From Alnus glutinosa (lineage: Eukaryota > Streptophyta > Magnoliopsida > Fagales > Betulaceae), in NCBI RefSeq assembly GCF_958979055.1, contig NC_084890.1, positions 558,001 to 622,000 on the forward strand: a DNA stretch of 64,000 nucleotides, read 5' to 3'. A program made the translations under genes and the position numbers. A model generated the notes under the pieces. The model ran no database searches, had not been told where the DNA came from, and saw only the letters and a list, made by a program, of their open reading frames with translations. This document shows, one piece after another, positions 26,447 to 39,395 of this stretch (position 1 is its first letter; each line of letters opens with the position of its first letter).

Positions 26447-27440
26447 TTTTTTTTTCCTAAGTAGTGTACATTGCACACATTTTTGGCCGTTTGAAGCAAT
26501 TTATTTTTCATTGTAATTAACCAGTCAAGTCACTTTCCCCTTCTAAAAGAAAAAAAAAAAAGTCATGCTGTCGTATCACGATTATGCAGTAGGCATGTCA
26601 CGCAATTGGTAAGACTAAAGTGAAATTTTGAATTATCTTTTTTCTTTTTTAAACTAAAATTGAGGATAAAGACCCTTACAACTCTCTGTTTCAAAAGGAC
26701 AGAGCATAGAAAATTCAAATTGTAAGAAACCTGTGAAAGTAGAAGAATTATATCCAAAAATAAAATAAAATAAGAAGAAGGATTTTTAATTATAGGGCAT
26801 CTCAATCCCTAAAAGTTATCGTTTAGCCTTTTATTTTTAAGTCAAAGAAACCGACTTGTTTTGTGTACATTTTAGAGAATAATGCTAGGCTCGAATTATA
26901 CTCTCATTTGGTGAGGAATAAAACTCAAATTTTTTGTTCGGTAGCCAAAACATGAACGAGAGACCAAACTTAATTTTTAAGTCGAAAAATACTCACTTGG
27001 GTATTTATATGTCTTCTGTCACTATTGCTTATAAACTGGGTCGGCCGGAACAATCCCAAAACAAACCTTTACTGCTTACAGCGGTAATTAGACGTGGATC
27101 TGTACAGTAAAGAATTATCCCTTCTGATTAATTAATTATATCCTGAATTCAGAGTATAAATAAAAAAAAAAAAATTTCCACATGATATATTTCATTATCG
27201 TTGTCCCTATCGTTTAAGTATATCATACGCTATTTTGATATTTGTAATTTTTTAAAAGATCGCACACCCAATTGAATCTTTCTCTATTTTAAATAAACAG
27301 TAAATATTGTAAGATCGAAAGAGATACCGAAAACTGTGAAGCTCGGGAAATCTTCGGAGATTAGTGATTACATCCACATGACAAGCTGATGACATCAAAT
27401 TGGTCCTAGCTAGGCAGCTGCTATAGGTTGCCTCTTACAA
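26447..27440. other. AT-rich spacer, nothing recognised
   Basis: No coding exon, RNA gene or clear element end was found in this stretch. Confidence 0.4.
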
Positions 27441-27785
27441 ACGCTATTACGACACAACCTGTTCCTGGAGCAGTGATGCTTATGAATAAATAAATTCATT
27501 TATTATTAGCCATTATGGAGACTGGAGAGTGGTCTAAATTAAGTCAATTTGGATGTGCATTTTGGTAATGGAGAATTTACGCTCTGAACGTGAAGTCACG
27601 TGCTAAGAGGCGCTCGGCACACGCTCGTACAACACGACCTGTTCCTGGAGCACTGGAGCAGTGATGCTTATGATCCTATGGAGAATTGTCTAAATTAATT
27701 AAGTCAATTAATTAGGACGTGCATTTTGGTAATGGAGAATTTACGCCCCCGCCCGTGAAATCACGTGCTAAGAGGCGCTTGGCAC
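27441..27785. repeat. Tandem duplication, 180-bp unit
   Basis: Copy 1 is 27441-27620 and copy 2 is 27621-27785. They share CTGTTCCTGGAG, CAGTGATGCTTATGA, GTGCATTTTGGTAATGGAG and ATCACGTGCTAAGAGGCGCT-like blocks in the same order. The copies differ by small indels and by substitutions in the CpG-rich part. Each contains a CACGTG core (G-box-like) in TCACGTGCTAAGAGG. No coding frame is conserved between them. Confidence 0.85.
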
Positions 27786-28784
27786 ACGCTGGTCTCGTGT
27801 GATGCTCGTGTTCTCCGCATATAAGACAAGCATAATGGATCCACGTGGCAGAAGTTTTACGTTTGCGTAAGTTTGACTATAGAAGAAGTTATGGCTCACA
27901 TTTGACGGGGATTAGGTATGATAATATTAATATGCTACCAAGCTAGGGCAATTACATTTCCACGTTGCGATTCTGATACTCCATAGATTAATTTTAGTAC
28001 CAAGCATTATCACTATCACTTCAAGCAAATGCATTAATTGTGGTGAACCCCCACATATTAGACGTGACAGATGTGCTCTGTACCCATTGAATAGTATTGT
28101 AACAAACGCTAATTATTCAGATATGCAGGAATTTATCGTTAGATTATTAATAATTTAAGACAGTAAATATATAAAAAAATAAAAAATAAAATTATATATT
28201 TGTCAAAATAAATATATGAGCAGTGCGGGACATATTTGAATAGGTGAGTCTAATGAGAGTTCTTACACATTTATTGTTTAAAATTAAGAAGTAGCACATG
28301 TGGCCACACGTGGCAAAGGGTGACCGTGCGAGATATTTAAGTCTTGAGTTTTGATGGACTGTCGTGGAAAGTGGTTTTAGAAGATTATATATTATTGTAC
28401 TCATAATTATATGTCCATGGCCAACGACAACCTAAATCATCCACTCTTATTTATATAACCATTTAATCTCCGATTCTCATTTTTTTTTTCTAAGACAAAA
28501 TAAGATAAGGTTACAAAAGAAAGTCTTTCACACTTTTGATCCAAATGAAAAAAAAAAGAATGAGTGACCAAGTGTGAATGCTTTCAAATGTCAGGTTGGA
28601 AATGGCTCATCGAACTAATCAATGTACACATAATTTGCACTCCTAGAGACTTTACAAGCCTTCTAATTATATAAAAATAGCAAATTAACATTAATATCAT
28701 AAATAATTCTCATTTTTTATCACTTCTAAAGCATTCACTTATTTGACTTTTACTGTTTATTCTATGTTTGGATTTCTTAGTTCC

Positions 28785-28787
<3 letters not shown>

Positions 28788-28829
<42 letters not shown>

Positions 28830-28830
28830 T
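28788..28830. repeat. (ATT)n microsatellite
   Basis: About 14 ATT units. Confidence 0.9.
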
Positions 28831-29763
28831 TTATAATGTATGATCTGGTTCTTCAATTTCAAATTAGGCCATAATAACATCATAAACAGTTGGAGTATCG
28901 TTGCTTGGACAATGATTGTGTCAATTTTATTTGAAATAAAGATGAATTATTTTATAGTCAAAAATTTATTTTGTTGCATCTAATAACATATATGATAACA
29001 TATTCACGTCATAGCATTATATACACTATTAAATTTGTTAAAAATAAAATAAAATAGATTTGATCTAAAATGACTCAAATTGAGAGGATCCTTGAATATT
29101 ACCCTCTCCCAAGGAGAAAAGCCTTTATACCACGACATAGCTAGGTAGGAAGTGTCATTTCATTGCACAGCAACATATGTCCCAGAGAAAGAAAGAAATA
29201 AATAAATAAATCCCAAAAAAAAAAGGCACGTGTTTGATGTTTCCACTACTTGTGATATTTGAAATAAAAAAAAAAAAAAAAAAAGCATAATCATATCAAC
29301 CTGAATTTGCACACCCCCCTTAATAGCAAAATTCTAAGAAATTTCAAGGACACATCACCTAAGAAAAAAAAGAAAAAGAAAAAGAAGAAGAAGAAGAGGA
29401 AATGTAGTAATCTAAGAAAAAAGAATAAATATAAAGGAAGAGAAAAGGATGGTTTGGCGAGGCAAGCCAAAGCCCACTATTTGAATATGCGTTCAAATGC
29501 GAGAAATTGGAGACAATGTCCCTTTTATTCCTTTTTCCCCACAGTGGCCGGAGTCTCTAGGGTGGTGATCACACGATAAAGGGGAAGAAGATCTAGGCGC
29601 CATAGAAGCCGATCATTTTTCATAGTGGAGGGTCCTATGATTGAACTCGCAGGTCCAGAGCAAGGGTTGACCCTAACCACTCGCACAGGAGTCTACACTC
29701 GAAACCCTGCATGTGCTTCCAAATTAACCAGATGACAGAGCAGAAGTTGCATCTCCATTTTTG

Positions 29764-29766
<3 letters not shown>

Positions 29767-29812
<46 letters not shown>
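29767..29812. repeat. (TA)n microsatellite
   Basis: More than 20 TA units. Confidence 0.95.
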
Positions 29813-29820
<8 letters not shown>

Positions 29821-30154
29821 GCACCATCCGGGCCTTGCCATGGAATGTGGCGAACGGCATCACTTTTATGTTGTTTCCATGTACAAATGTATACGATCAG
29901 TAGGAAATGCGATTCAAGAGACCTCAAAAAGGTAAACAAAATAATCAATTATGAGAAACATATCATCATTCCAAAGAAGAAACATGAAAAAAAAAGGAAG
30001 TCAAAGATCCCATTTTCATAAAATGTTAATTGCTAATTGAGTTTGTAATTAAGTTGTATTACTCTAAGCATTTTTTTTTTTTCTTCTTTAACTATAATAC
30101 CAGCTGAGGTGTTATTTGGTGATAGAAGTTAATTTATTTATTTATTTTTGAAGT

Positions 30155-30302
30155 AATGTTATATGTAAGATTCGTATCTTTCTCTTATCCCTAAAAAATG
30201 ATATAGCATTTAAAATCATCAAATTTAAATTCGATGATAATTTTAAAAGTCGTGTCACATTTAAAAAGATAAAAGAGGAATATAAATCTTGCTTATAACA
30301 TT
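30155..30302. mobile_element. Small inverted-repeat MITE (148 bp)
   Basis: The ends read AATGTTATATGTAAGATTCG on the left and AATGTTATAAGCAAGATTTA on the minus strand of the right. Both are followed by TATYYYTCTYYTATC and TTTAAAAT-ATCATC blocks. It appears related to the element at 37162-37341, sharing a CTAAAAAATGA segment and a TTTTAAAATCA segment. No target duplication is clear. Confidence 0.6.
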
Positions 30303-31828
30303 ATTATTAGTATTATTATTATTATTATTTTTATTTTTTTTTTTATTTTTTTTTGTGTAAGGATGCCATTGAGATTGTCTTCAGAGAACCAGACAAACGT
30401 TGTACCATCATTATTCATCATCAAGACAGCTAGACAAGCTTCATACAAGCTTCATAATTCATTAGGCATACTTATGGAGTTATGGTTTGAAGTAATAATT
30501 TCTGTTCTCCAGCTTCTCAGCCACTTTTCTAAGTTTTTTACACAAATAAGAGTCCGTTTGGCCTGTAATTTCACAAGTTAAAAGTATATTTTAAAACAAA
30601 ACCGTAGAAAGTATCCCTTTTGAAAGAAAAAAATACAACTTTGGCAAATAAGGATTACATTTAAAAAACATACGATTTTAACAAACGCTTAACTGTATTT
30701 TTAAAATCATACGTTTTAATTGAAGTGGGATTGATTGATAAAGGCCTTTTTCCTTTTGAATAGAATCTCATATTGAATGAGATAGGCTTGATTTGCAGAG
30801 CTGAGAGTTCACACCGAAGGACACTTGAACGTCTAGATGGAGGACCTTGCATCTACCACATCAAACAAAAGAAGTGGGTCTTGCTGGCTCACGGGTCAAT
30901 AATTAGCCATGGAATTTCTTTTTTAAATTTTTTCACTTGATTTCTACCTTAACTATTAAGAACTTGTTCTTGTTCTTACTCATTAAAAAAAGTAGAAATA
31001 TAATAAAGAAAGAAAAGAAAGCATGCGTACGCACTTGTGATAGAGACAAGAATTAATAACATATATAATCAAGTAAAACAATTGAAATACACGACCGTTC
31101 GGATAAACTAGAGATTGGCTGCGCCATCTCTTATTCAAATTGATCCAAGTTTTCCCATTACAATTTTGTGAGGCTTTCAATGGAGTTTACTTATCCGAAT
31201 ATGTGTTTGAGCATGTTCGAGACTTTCCCATCAAATGCTTCTCTCAAGATAGGTAGATTATGTGCTCGAAACCACGGCGGGAGTATGAGTAACAGTTAGT
31301 GACATTGTGACAGATTACTATTCAAAGACGATGTTGTTTCTTAACTTGGCATACCAAAATGTTAGATTTATGAAATCTGATAAATAATTTGATATATATT
31401 TGAGAGATTCGCCACTTCCCCTGTAAATAACGTCTATTGAAGCGACTTATAGCCAGGATGTATGCATCGCGATCATCATGATCATGATGGCACTCAACTA
31501 AAGGGCCAACTTGGCACCGGCCAGATCGACTCCATCGTCGATACTGCTCTTTAGTGACTACCGTACCGATCGATCAGAACATGTTGCTAAGGTTTTGCAA
31601 TTCTTGTCCTTGTCTTTGTGGCCTAGGTTTGACTTGGGACGTCACTCTCTTCTGTGATAGCTACATCCATCTCATTTCTAAATTAGAAAGAAAAGAGATA
31701 GCAAATAGAAAGGAAAAAATCTGATGGGATAGGCCGGGTGCAATGAATTCATGGGAGATCAAAGGCACTAATTTAGGATTGACAATTTTTTAATAATTTT
31801 TCGTTAAATTAAATAGGTCAGATTAGAG

Positions 31829-31872
<44 letters not shown>

Positions 31873-33697
31873 ACACAACTCAAACCCGACACATAATACT
31901 TAGAGCTGATAATTTTTTATACGACTCATAAACTCGACACAAATTGAACACAAAATTACATGTTAAGGTTGAAGGTTCTGAAGAAGGTATTTATGGTTCG
32001 AGATAATGTTTGATTGAGTGGCATGGGAAAGCTCGTTTTAGTTATATATATCAAGCCAGAATAGAGAAAAAGGCAGCACTTTGAACGTTTTTCACATATT
32101 AATTTTAGTCCGTTCATACATCTTCAAGCACACTTTATTAATTTTATGGTTATCTCAGATAGATGTGAACCCTGATTGAGGTCTGGAAAGTCTAATCCAA
32201 GTTGAATGGGATTGTTGGGCCTCCTTGTCATCGAAAGGTTAGGAATCTTAGAAATTAATGCACTTAGAACAGGAGGATGACATTGAGACCTACAGCAGAA
32301 ACGTCCAAGTTTCTACTGCCTTCTTTGCTTTTCAATTATAGCCGTGGTACCACCCCACCATATATGCTCGCAGTGAATATGACTTAACCAGTCTGCTTCA
32401 CTTTTTGTCGTCTAAGCTATCTTTCACCTTAAAGTGTAATCCCACCAGTGGCCTTGTGGTCCAATAGCCTGTATACTTTACAGAAAGGCCATGGACAAAC
32501 CTGAAGAATAATCGTTCCCAGCACACGCCACATTGTTGATCACCACACCATGCTATGTACAAAAAGAGCCCAAAAAAGCTAACTCAACCAGCTAACAAAT
32601 ACGAGTATATGGTACCCAGATGGAGCTGAATTCTGTAGGCTCCAGTTTTCATTGTCTGTGTACAGCCCCAGAAGTGAGTAGGAGGCATCACGCATGTAAG
32701 AGATGATGACCATCATTTTCCTTTAGACGTTCCTTCTTGGAGTGGCATGGGAATCTCTGAGGCAATGTATCATTTCAATTATGTTCTTTGCTCGTCACTC
32801 GATCTTGACAACAGTGAAATGGACCATAGGCATCTAGGATGAGTGGTTCACATAGATGAGGACTGTCCTGTTGTGAAAAAAGGGAATTCTACCATTACCC
32901 ATTAACCACATGTTTTAAACCTTCCAATTCTGTCAATGTTTGTTTTGAGTGGCTGCACTATGAGCCCCATTAGTGGAAATGCAGGATCGTTGATTGTGCC
33001 CTCCTTATTGAGGGCGGCCATTTCAATTAATAATAAAAATAAAAAAAAAATTAAAAAAAAAATCAGTATGTTTTCTATCATTCTTTATTTCTTTGATATT
33101 TTATATGTCATACTTACTATCAGATGTCATTGATTTTAGTTGCTAATTGTTATGAGTTTCAATCTTGTGTCGTTGATTTTAGTATACAACTAAGTAAATC
33201 CTACTTAATTACAAGCATTTATCTTACAAGAAAGATAAAATAGATTAGTCATATCATGTATTGAGAATAATATATTAACAAAACTTGAATATAAAAATTT
33301 GACTAGTAATTTTACATCTCAAAAATCTAGAAAAATTATTTTAAAATTAAATTTTAATTTTTGATATAATAAACACTTTAAAGACTTCATTTTAATTTTT
33401 TGCCTTATCCTTCAATTTTTATTGAACCTCCCCTACCTCCAATCAAATATCTCAAAGTTCAAATAAATATTAGGATCACCGATCGACTTGGGCTTTAATT
33501 TGTTCAAGCCCTTCTTGGTCGAGCATCTAAAAATCCTGACCAGCATTACAAAAGACCATGATCCTTTGTGCTGGCTACACTCGAACATGCTGAAAACACT
33601 TGTATAGCAACAAAACTGATGAAGAACACCAGGCTTAGTGTGGGATGTCTTACGAATGTTTACTTCTACTCATACCAAAGTGAGAACTATGGGATTT
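30303..33697. other. Gene-free spacer
   Basis: A (TA)n run is at 31830-31870. 32.04-32.98 kb is less AT-rich than its surroundings and has no poly-A clutter, but no open frame with family resemblance could be found on either strand. It may be a decayed gene or an unrecognised transcript. Confidence 0.4.
31830..31870. repeat. (TA)n microsatellite
   Basis: About 20 TA units. Confidence 0.9.
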
Positions 33698-33698
33698 G

Positions 33699-33825
33699 AT
33701 TCTTACACTATACCATCACAACAATTGTACAACAACCCCTCATATGAGGGTGGACCCTAGTGTGTGGAACCCACCCTTATGTGAAGGGTTGTTATACAGT
33801 TATTGTATTGGTGTTGTAAATCTAA
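33699..33825. mobile_element. Small inverted-repeat MITE (about 127 bp)
   Basis: The arms meet near a short GTGGACCCTAG..GGAACCCAC centre. The left arm has ACAACCCCTCATATGAGGGTGG; the right, on the minus strand, has ACAACCCTTCACATAAGGGTGG. The outer parts (TTACACTATACCATCACAA and TTACAACACCAATACAATA) also align. Flanking duplication is not evident. Confidence 0.6.
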
Positions 33826-34000
33826 CATTTTCCGAGAACTATTGGATCACTTAATGATCAGCGCCAGCTCAGTTCACACACAACTGAATCCTACGAAGAT
33901 AGGTGACATCTCAATCAACAACTATTTGAAAATAAACAATCACTTTCAGATACACCAGCAACTAGCTGTATCTTGATCGAACAACCTTATTCTCACAATC

Positions 34001-34440
34001 TGTTGTAGATATTCTGTTTTACATATTTGAATTCAAAACTCAAATGTACATTTGGTAAAGTTGTAACTATTATAAATACAAGCACTGCCATATATGTATT
34101 CAGAAGGCAGCAAATTACATTGAATTCTCTTATTGTTTATGGTATCAAAGCCTCAAATCTACTAACATCGTATTCTCACCGTGTCTAGCTACTCAAACCA
34201 ACACCTCCACATCCCAATCTTCAAGCTCATGATCTCTTTGGTCATGTTGATGGGTCAATAACCTTTCCTCCAAAAACTGTTCATGATGCAACCACATATA
34301 CCAATACAGTAAACCCTGCTTTACTATTTGGTACCACAAGGATAAGTTGATCCTTTTAGCCATCATCGATACATGAATGCTTGGAAGAAATAATGGGCAA
34401 GTCCAGCCGTCAGAGAGCTCAAGTACATTTTGATTAAACA
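34001..34440 (+). mobile_element. Truncated Copia-type retrotransposon: 5' LTR, primer site and gag start
   Basis: A putative short LTR starts TGTTGTAGATATTC near 34001, has a TATA box (TATAAATACA, 34071-34080) and ends just before TGGTATCAAAGCC at 34140. That motif is the primer-binding site complementary to initiator tRNA-Met, with one change. Downstream, 34200-34390 carries pieces of a Copia gag N-terminus (HDLFGHVDGS, TTYTNTVNPA, then after a frame change LWYHKDKLIL). The frame is broken and nothing of pol follows, so the copy is dead. The right boundary is approximate. Confidence 0.7.
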
Positions 34441-34797
34441 CGTGAAATATTCAATTGAAATAAGATAAAATTTGCAAACGCGCCATAATTTCCACTTTGA
34501 TATCAATCCAGTTACTTGGAGTGAGGTGGCTTGAATGCAGAAAGCACAACTTTCTGTGCTGCTAAATTAATTAGTAGATACAAAAACACAGGCCAACTTA
34601 CGTAGCTCATTACAGAGAGAGCTTTTAGATATGGATGTCCGCAGTCCATAGATACATACTTCAAAGTTCAAACCTAAGGAGCAAAAGACTCGATCGATGA
34701 CACTGTCTATGGGATGCCAAGGGGGGCATAACCCCATGATTTTCCTTCTTAATTATTAGCATGCCTAGGAACATATATATAGAAGCACAAGCATCGG

Positions 34798-37700
34798 TCA
34801 CATAACAGAGCAAGCATTGGGGTTCTCATCACTGAAAATCTGAGGAGGATATGCATATGCATACTCCAAGAAGTGCTTCGATGGCCAATATTCACTTCGC
34901 TTGATATCGCCCTTCTTATCGTCCTCTCCATTGCCTTCTTCACCATCTTTCTTGTCTCCCTCTTTTTCTTCCTTCTTTTCCACTTCTTTCTTCTCTTCTT
35001 CTTTCTTTTCTTCTTCCTTCACTATGGAAGCTTGCTTTCTGGTTCTCTTGAACACATAATCAACCAGCATCGTCGGGTCGACGACTCCTTTTACCACTAC
35101 CTGATCATTAGCTAGGTCTGTTTCCACTGATTCAACACCTGCGATCCATACACTCCAATATCACTCACTCAATCCAACGGTAACTTCAGTTTAGAAATTA
35201 CACTCTATGTAATGCTTATTCGTTTGTTTGTTTAAAATTGCGGATCGGCATTTAAAATTGTGTATTTATTTAAAAAATTTATTATTTTCAAACGCAATCT
35301 TAAACTAGACACTTTTCATAATTTTTTTTTTTTTTCTTTGTTTCTTTTTTTCATTTATTTTAGAAAAAGTCAACGCCTTTTTTTTAACCAAACATTTTCT
35401 TAAATTTTTTAAATATTCTTTCTTTTGAATATCACGTTAATCCGTTTTTATTACTGTTATAATCTTAACCATTACTATTCAAACCAAATATTTATACCCA
35501 AACTCTTTATCGAATTAGCCCAAAATTTAATCGGCGAGAGAATATACTTCATGAAATAGAAATTATTAGTTTAAATTCCTCTTCTCTCCCTATTATGCAG
35601 TTGTGTGGACATATTTAAAATAAAATAAAAATTGGTCCATTCGATCCCCATCAAAGTTCAATGGACAAGAGCGATTGACATGCCATAGGATAACAACACT
35701 GATTGATTTGATTGCCTGATTATTAAGAACAGTATGTTATTCCCTTCCAAAAAAAAAAAAAAAAGAAGGAAAAGAATATTGAAAGGAGAATTGAATTAAT
35801 CAGCAGGTCTTTTCATCTCAGTCCCAAATAGAAAAACGAAATTAGGAAAGGTAACCCACACAAATGGGATAGGAACAGGCTGCAATTCGGTGGCTATCAA
35901 TGAGATTAACTTGCCTGTATTTTTTACCTACCAAAAAAAAAAAAAACCAATTTACTGGCCTGTATTTTTTTTTTATTGGACAATTGTTTGCGTATCTCAT
36001 CGAAGTCCTTTCATATTAACCGTTCAAATTGACTGGGATTCAACTAGAAAATTATAGCCAATTTTGATCCGAAATTATATGTTAGCATGTCGATCTTTTG
36101 GATTATATTCATTTAGAAATTTTGGATTAACACCTTTTCATAGATTCAGAATTCTACAACGATATATTGAGTTGGGGGTTCCATGATAAGGATTAGACTG
36201 AATTGCATATAATATAAGAGAGGATTTTGATGAGATCCGCTTGCTTAAACAGCTTGTTTGAACAAATAGACTATCGAAAGCTCTCTCGTTTGCTGTTCGG
36301 GTTGGCCGCAATTCGGTCATCCCCATGATATTAACACATTTAACTCATTTGAACCGTACAATTTGTTACTATTTGATTCTTTCATGGCCTTCTATCACAC
36401 GTACATCTTCAGCGTTTTGAAAGTTCATGAGTCAAACAACTTACCTTTTAGGCAGATTGAAGGTCCATAAATCTCCTTGGCCACTTAAGCTTATTAAAAA
36501 CAAAAGAAAAGAAAACTTACGAATGAACTTTTTAGGCCCAATGAACCATGGAGTAAGGGGACTCACGAATTCAAACCTTATCGATTGTTATCAAATTTCT
36601 TTTGATGTGTTGGGTTCGTGTCGTGTCGTATTAATGCATGAATATAAAATTATATATATCAATATTAACTTAACTCATATAATTAAACGAATTGGACCTT
36701 TTAACTCTAAATTACAAATTCATAAGTTGTATAAAAATTTGTCGATCCTAATTTTTTAGTACACTTCTGATTTGGGCGGCTCTCTTAACTTAATACTTCA
36801 CCAATTACTTTCCAACTTTGATTATTGCGAGGTAAAATAAGCTAGCAATTTAAATGATGGAGACTGATAATTGATAATGTACCTGGAATTTTCCGGATTC
36901 GCTTCTGTATACCTTGAGCGCATGCTTCGCAATGCATCCGAATGTTTAGTACGACTGTTATAACAGCAGGAGGCTGATGATCACAACAGATCCCAATACT
37001 ATTGGTCAGATACAAATAATTTGAAATCCCCACTAATTATAAAATTTAAAATAAATAAAATAAATTCCAGAAAAAGTTTTCTTCAACTTAAGCTGGAAGA
37101 ATATATATATATATATATTAAAGTTTTCAGTTGACATAACATGCTTAATATATTCTTTATTGAATATTTTAGAAGTCATTTGTGTCACTCTTGTATCTTT
37201 TCTTTCCAAAAATGAAATGACTTTTAAAGTTATCATTTGATCAAAATCAATAGTGATCGATCACAAGTTTAATAGTGATTTTAAAAGTCACCTCATTTTT
37301 TAGGAATATAAGAGTGACATACGAGGGACTTCTAGAATTTCTCATTTTTTATTTCATCAGTTGAGACAAGGTATAGACACAGGGTAGACTTTTTTTTCCT
37401 TTGAATTAATTTATTTTTGGGTATAGACAAACAATAAGATAAAATTATGGTCTAACTCTGAATTTAATTATGCTTTCTGCGGGGTAAATTTTATAAAGGG
37501 GCTGCAAGTGGATCTACTCGTGAGAAGGAAGTTTTCACTTTTCACAGTCGGTGTTGTTTTCTATTATGATTGTGGGTTAAAACTTAAACAACGCAGAGGC
37601 TGAACCCGTGACTCCATTGTTGCAGACTTACAGTGCGGTACATGCATGAACAAGTTGTGGAGTTGTGGGGTCAAGAGCTGGTGATAGGGCTCATTTATCT

Positions 37701-39395
37701 TCCTTGTGAAATGTGCCTAGCTACTGGCAACTTGGGCGGGTTACCTTTCCCACATTGTTTGGTTACTTTCATGTCAGCATGAAGACAGCTGCTACACATT
37801 TGACTGTTTAGTGGGTGGTGGAGTCCATGCATGGGCTAAAGGTAACTTCTTTTTTTCGGGTAGGAAGGATAACTACTATACCCAACTTTAATGCTTTACT
37901 ATCTGGTCAATATTTGACTGTTAGGAACTGTTTGGGTAGGCTCTTATCATCTTACTAGAATACTAGGGACGGTGGGATTAGGATACAAAGAGAAAGTAAA
38001 GGGAAGGAGAAACCATTTTATGAGCGGGGAAAAGGAAGATAATGGGAGTTGGGTAAAAGTAAAAGTGAAAGTGTGAAACCGTACATATTTAGCCACCAAC
38101 ATTAGGATTTGAATAAGGTGCGATTTGTTGTTTCGATCTCCCACAAAATTGTCCATTTCCTATCTGTTAATGTTTTTTTTAGATAAGTTATGATTTATCT
38201 CTACCATTATTCCTATATCAATTGCCTCGCACAAGAAAAGAGCATTAAAGTACTAATTAAATGGTTAAATTTATATTTTTTTTTTCTTATTAACTTAATC
38301 TTTTGAGACAAGTAGTAATTTGACATTTCTAACACAAATAAAGATGAATTGGTTTATTAACAAAAATATGCCATTTTTGGGACTTCGGCCTTTCAATAAT
38401 TTAAAGAGGATATATATAACAATACAAGTAGATGTTTATCTATTTTCTTTTCTCCTACAACCAATAATAGGAGGCCAGGGGAGAGCCCTCTTTTGGTTTC
38501 CATGTCTTATCAAACAAATATTAGTGGTGTAATTGATATGTTATGCATGTGATACTATATTGTTAAAGAGTAAATTACGTGTTTGAATTCTGTGTCTACA
38601 TAATTGTACCTCTTCTTTTTTCTCTTCCTTCTGTTCTTTGTTTTCTTCCTTGTTCTCCTCAGGGGGTTTTGGCAAAGGTGAAATTATCTCAACCTTTCTG
38701 CCACTTTTCTTTTGTAGCCGTTCGCACACCTTTATGGGGTCTGCTGCCTTTCCTTTCACCACCACTTTACTGGCCTTGCTATCTGTGGTTACATCCTCCA
38801 CCCCTGTGACAAAAATTGGATAAGAATATAAAACTTTATGTTATTTAATTAAACGTGTTAAACGTTTAAAAAAAAAAAAAAAAAGAGAATATTATGGTCT
38901 TTCAAAGAATTTTACTAAATCATTGACAGGATCTTAAATTTACAGAGAAAAAAAAAAGAAGAAGAAAAAAAGTGAAGACAAATGACGAAGATCTCTTCAT
39001 ACATATATGCATTTCTAAATTAATTTGGAGAGGTGAGAATTAAAACAGGAAATGACCTTCAAATCCTTTCAAGGCTCTTGCCACTTTCCTAGCACAGGCC
39101 TCACAATGCATATCAACCTTGAGTACAATCTCCGGTGGTTCTTCTTCCTTCTTTTCTTCCTTTTTCTCTTCTTCCTTCTTTTCTTCTTTCTTTTCCTCTT
39201 CCTTCTTCTCCTTCAGTAACACAAAGAATATTAATTAATTATAGAATAACCAATATGAGCACAAAATATATGGGACCAGTACTCTACAAATTTCAACCAT
39301 TTTGACCGTTTGGATCAATGAAAGAACAAATGAAGAAGAAGATCGATGTAAAAACAAAACAAAATGGTGAGATAAAAAAAACTTACTTCTCCCAT
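34798..39395 (-). CDS. Heavy-metal-associated isoprenylated plant protein with two HMA domains
   Basis: Five exons on the minus strand, 39387-39395, 39057-39210, 38610-38803, 36883-36973 and 34798-35138, join to 262 residues. The first exon is only nine coding bases (MGE). A Lys/Glu-rich segment follows, then HMA domain 1 (about 30-97; metal motif MHCEAC at 37-42). After a second charged linker comes HMA domain 2 (about 123-190; MHCEAC at 132-137). A further Lys/Glu tract leads to a Tyr-rich tail ending in CSVM, a farnesylation CaaX box. Each HMA domain is split by an intron after its first helix, at the same codon position (FEG/VED and IPG/VES), which shows internal duplication. The order matches Arabidopsis two-domain HIPPs. 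These proteins bind transition metals and attach to membranes or nuclei through the lipid. Introns 3 and 4 exceed 1.6 kb and hold MITEs. Confidence 0.93.
35975..36250. mobile_element. Inverted-repeat element inside HIPP intron 4
   Basis: The arms are inverted. The left has GCGTATCTCATCGAAGTCCT; the right, on the minus strand, has GCGGATCTCATCAAAATCCT. Both are followed by TYTYATATTA and CAATTS. It shares the CATATTAACYGTTYRAATT motif with copies at 5.7, 10.1 and 39.9 kb. Confidence 0.5.
37162..37341. mobile_element. Inverted-repeat MITE inside HIPP intron 3 (about 180 bp)
   Basis: The two arms meet around a near-palindromic GTGATCGATCAC. The left has AGAAGTCATTTGTGTCACTC; the right, on the minus strand, has AGAAGTCCCTCGTATGTCACTC with small gaps. 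Both continue with an AAAAATGA-GTGACTTTTAAA block. It could form a strong hairpin in the pre-mRNA. Confidence 0.7.

Larger units (their letters stand above)
27786..30154. other. Gene-free spacer with simple repeats
   Basis: It holds an (ATT)n run at about 28788-28830, poly-A tracts near 29265-29285 and a (TA)n run at 29767-29812. 29580-29880 is GC-richer and resembles no gene I know. No exon or RNA gene is recognised. Confidence 0.4.

Noticed and set aside
29635..29841. Minus-strand frame with a Tyr-Ile run
   Set aside because: The run is a translated (TA)n microsatellite.
34873..35115. Hydrophobic Phe/Leu-rich plus-strand frame that looks like a membrane protein
   Set aside because: It is antisense to the Lys/Glu-rich tract of the HIPP last exon, which always reads as Phe/Leu on the other strand.
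38579..38823. Plus-strand frames with hydrophobic stretches
   Set aside because: They are antisense to HIPP exon 3.
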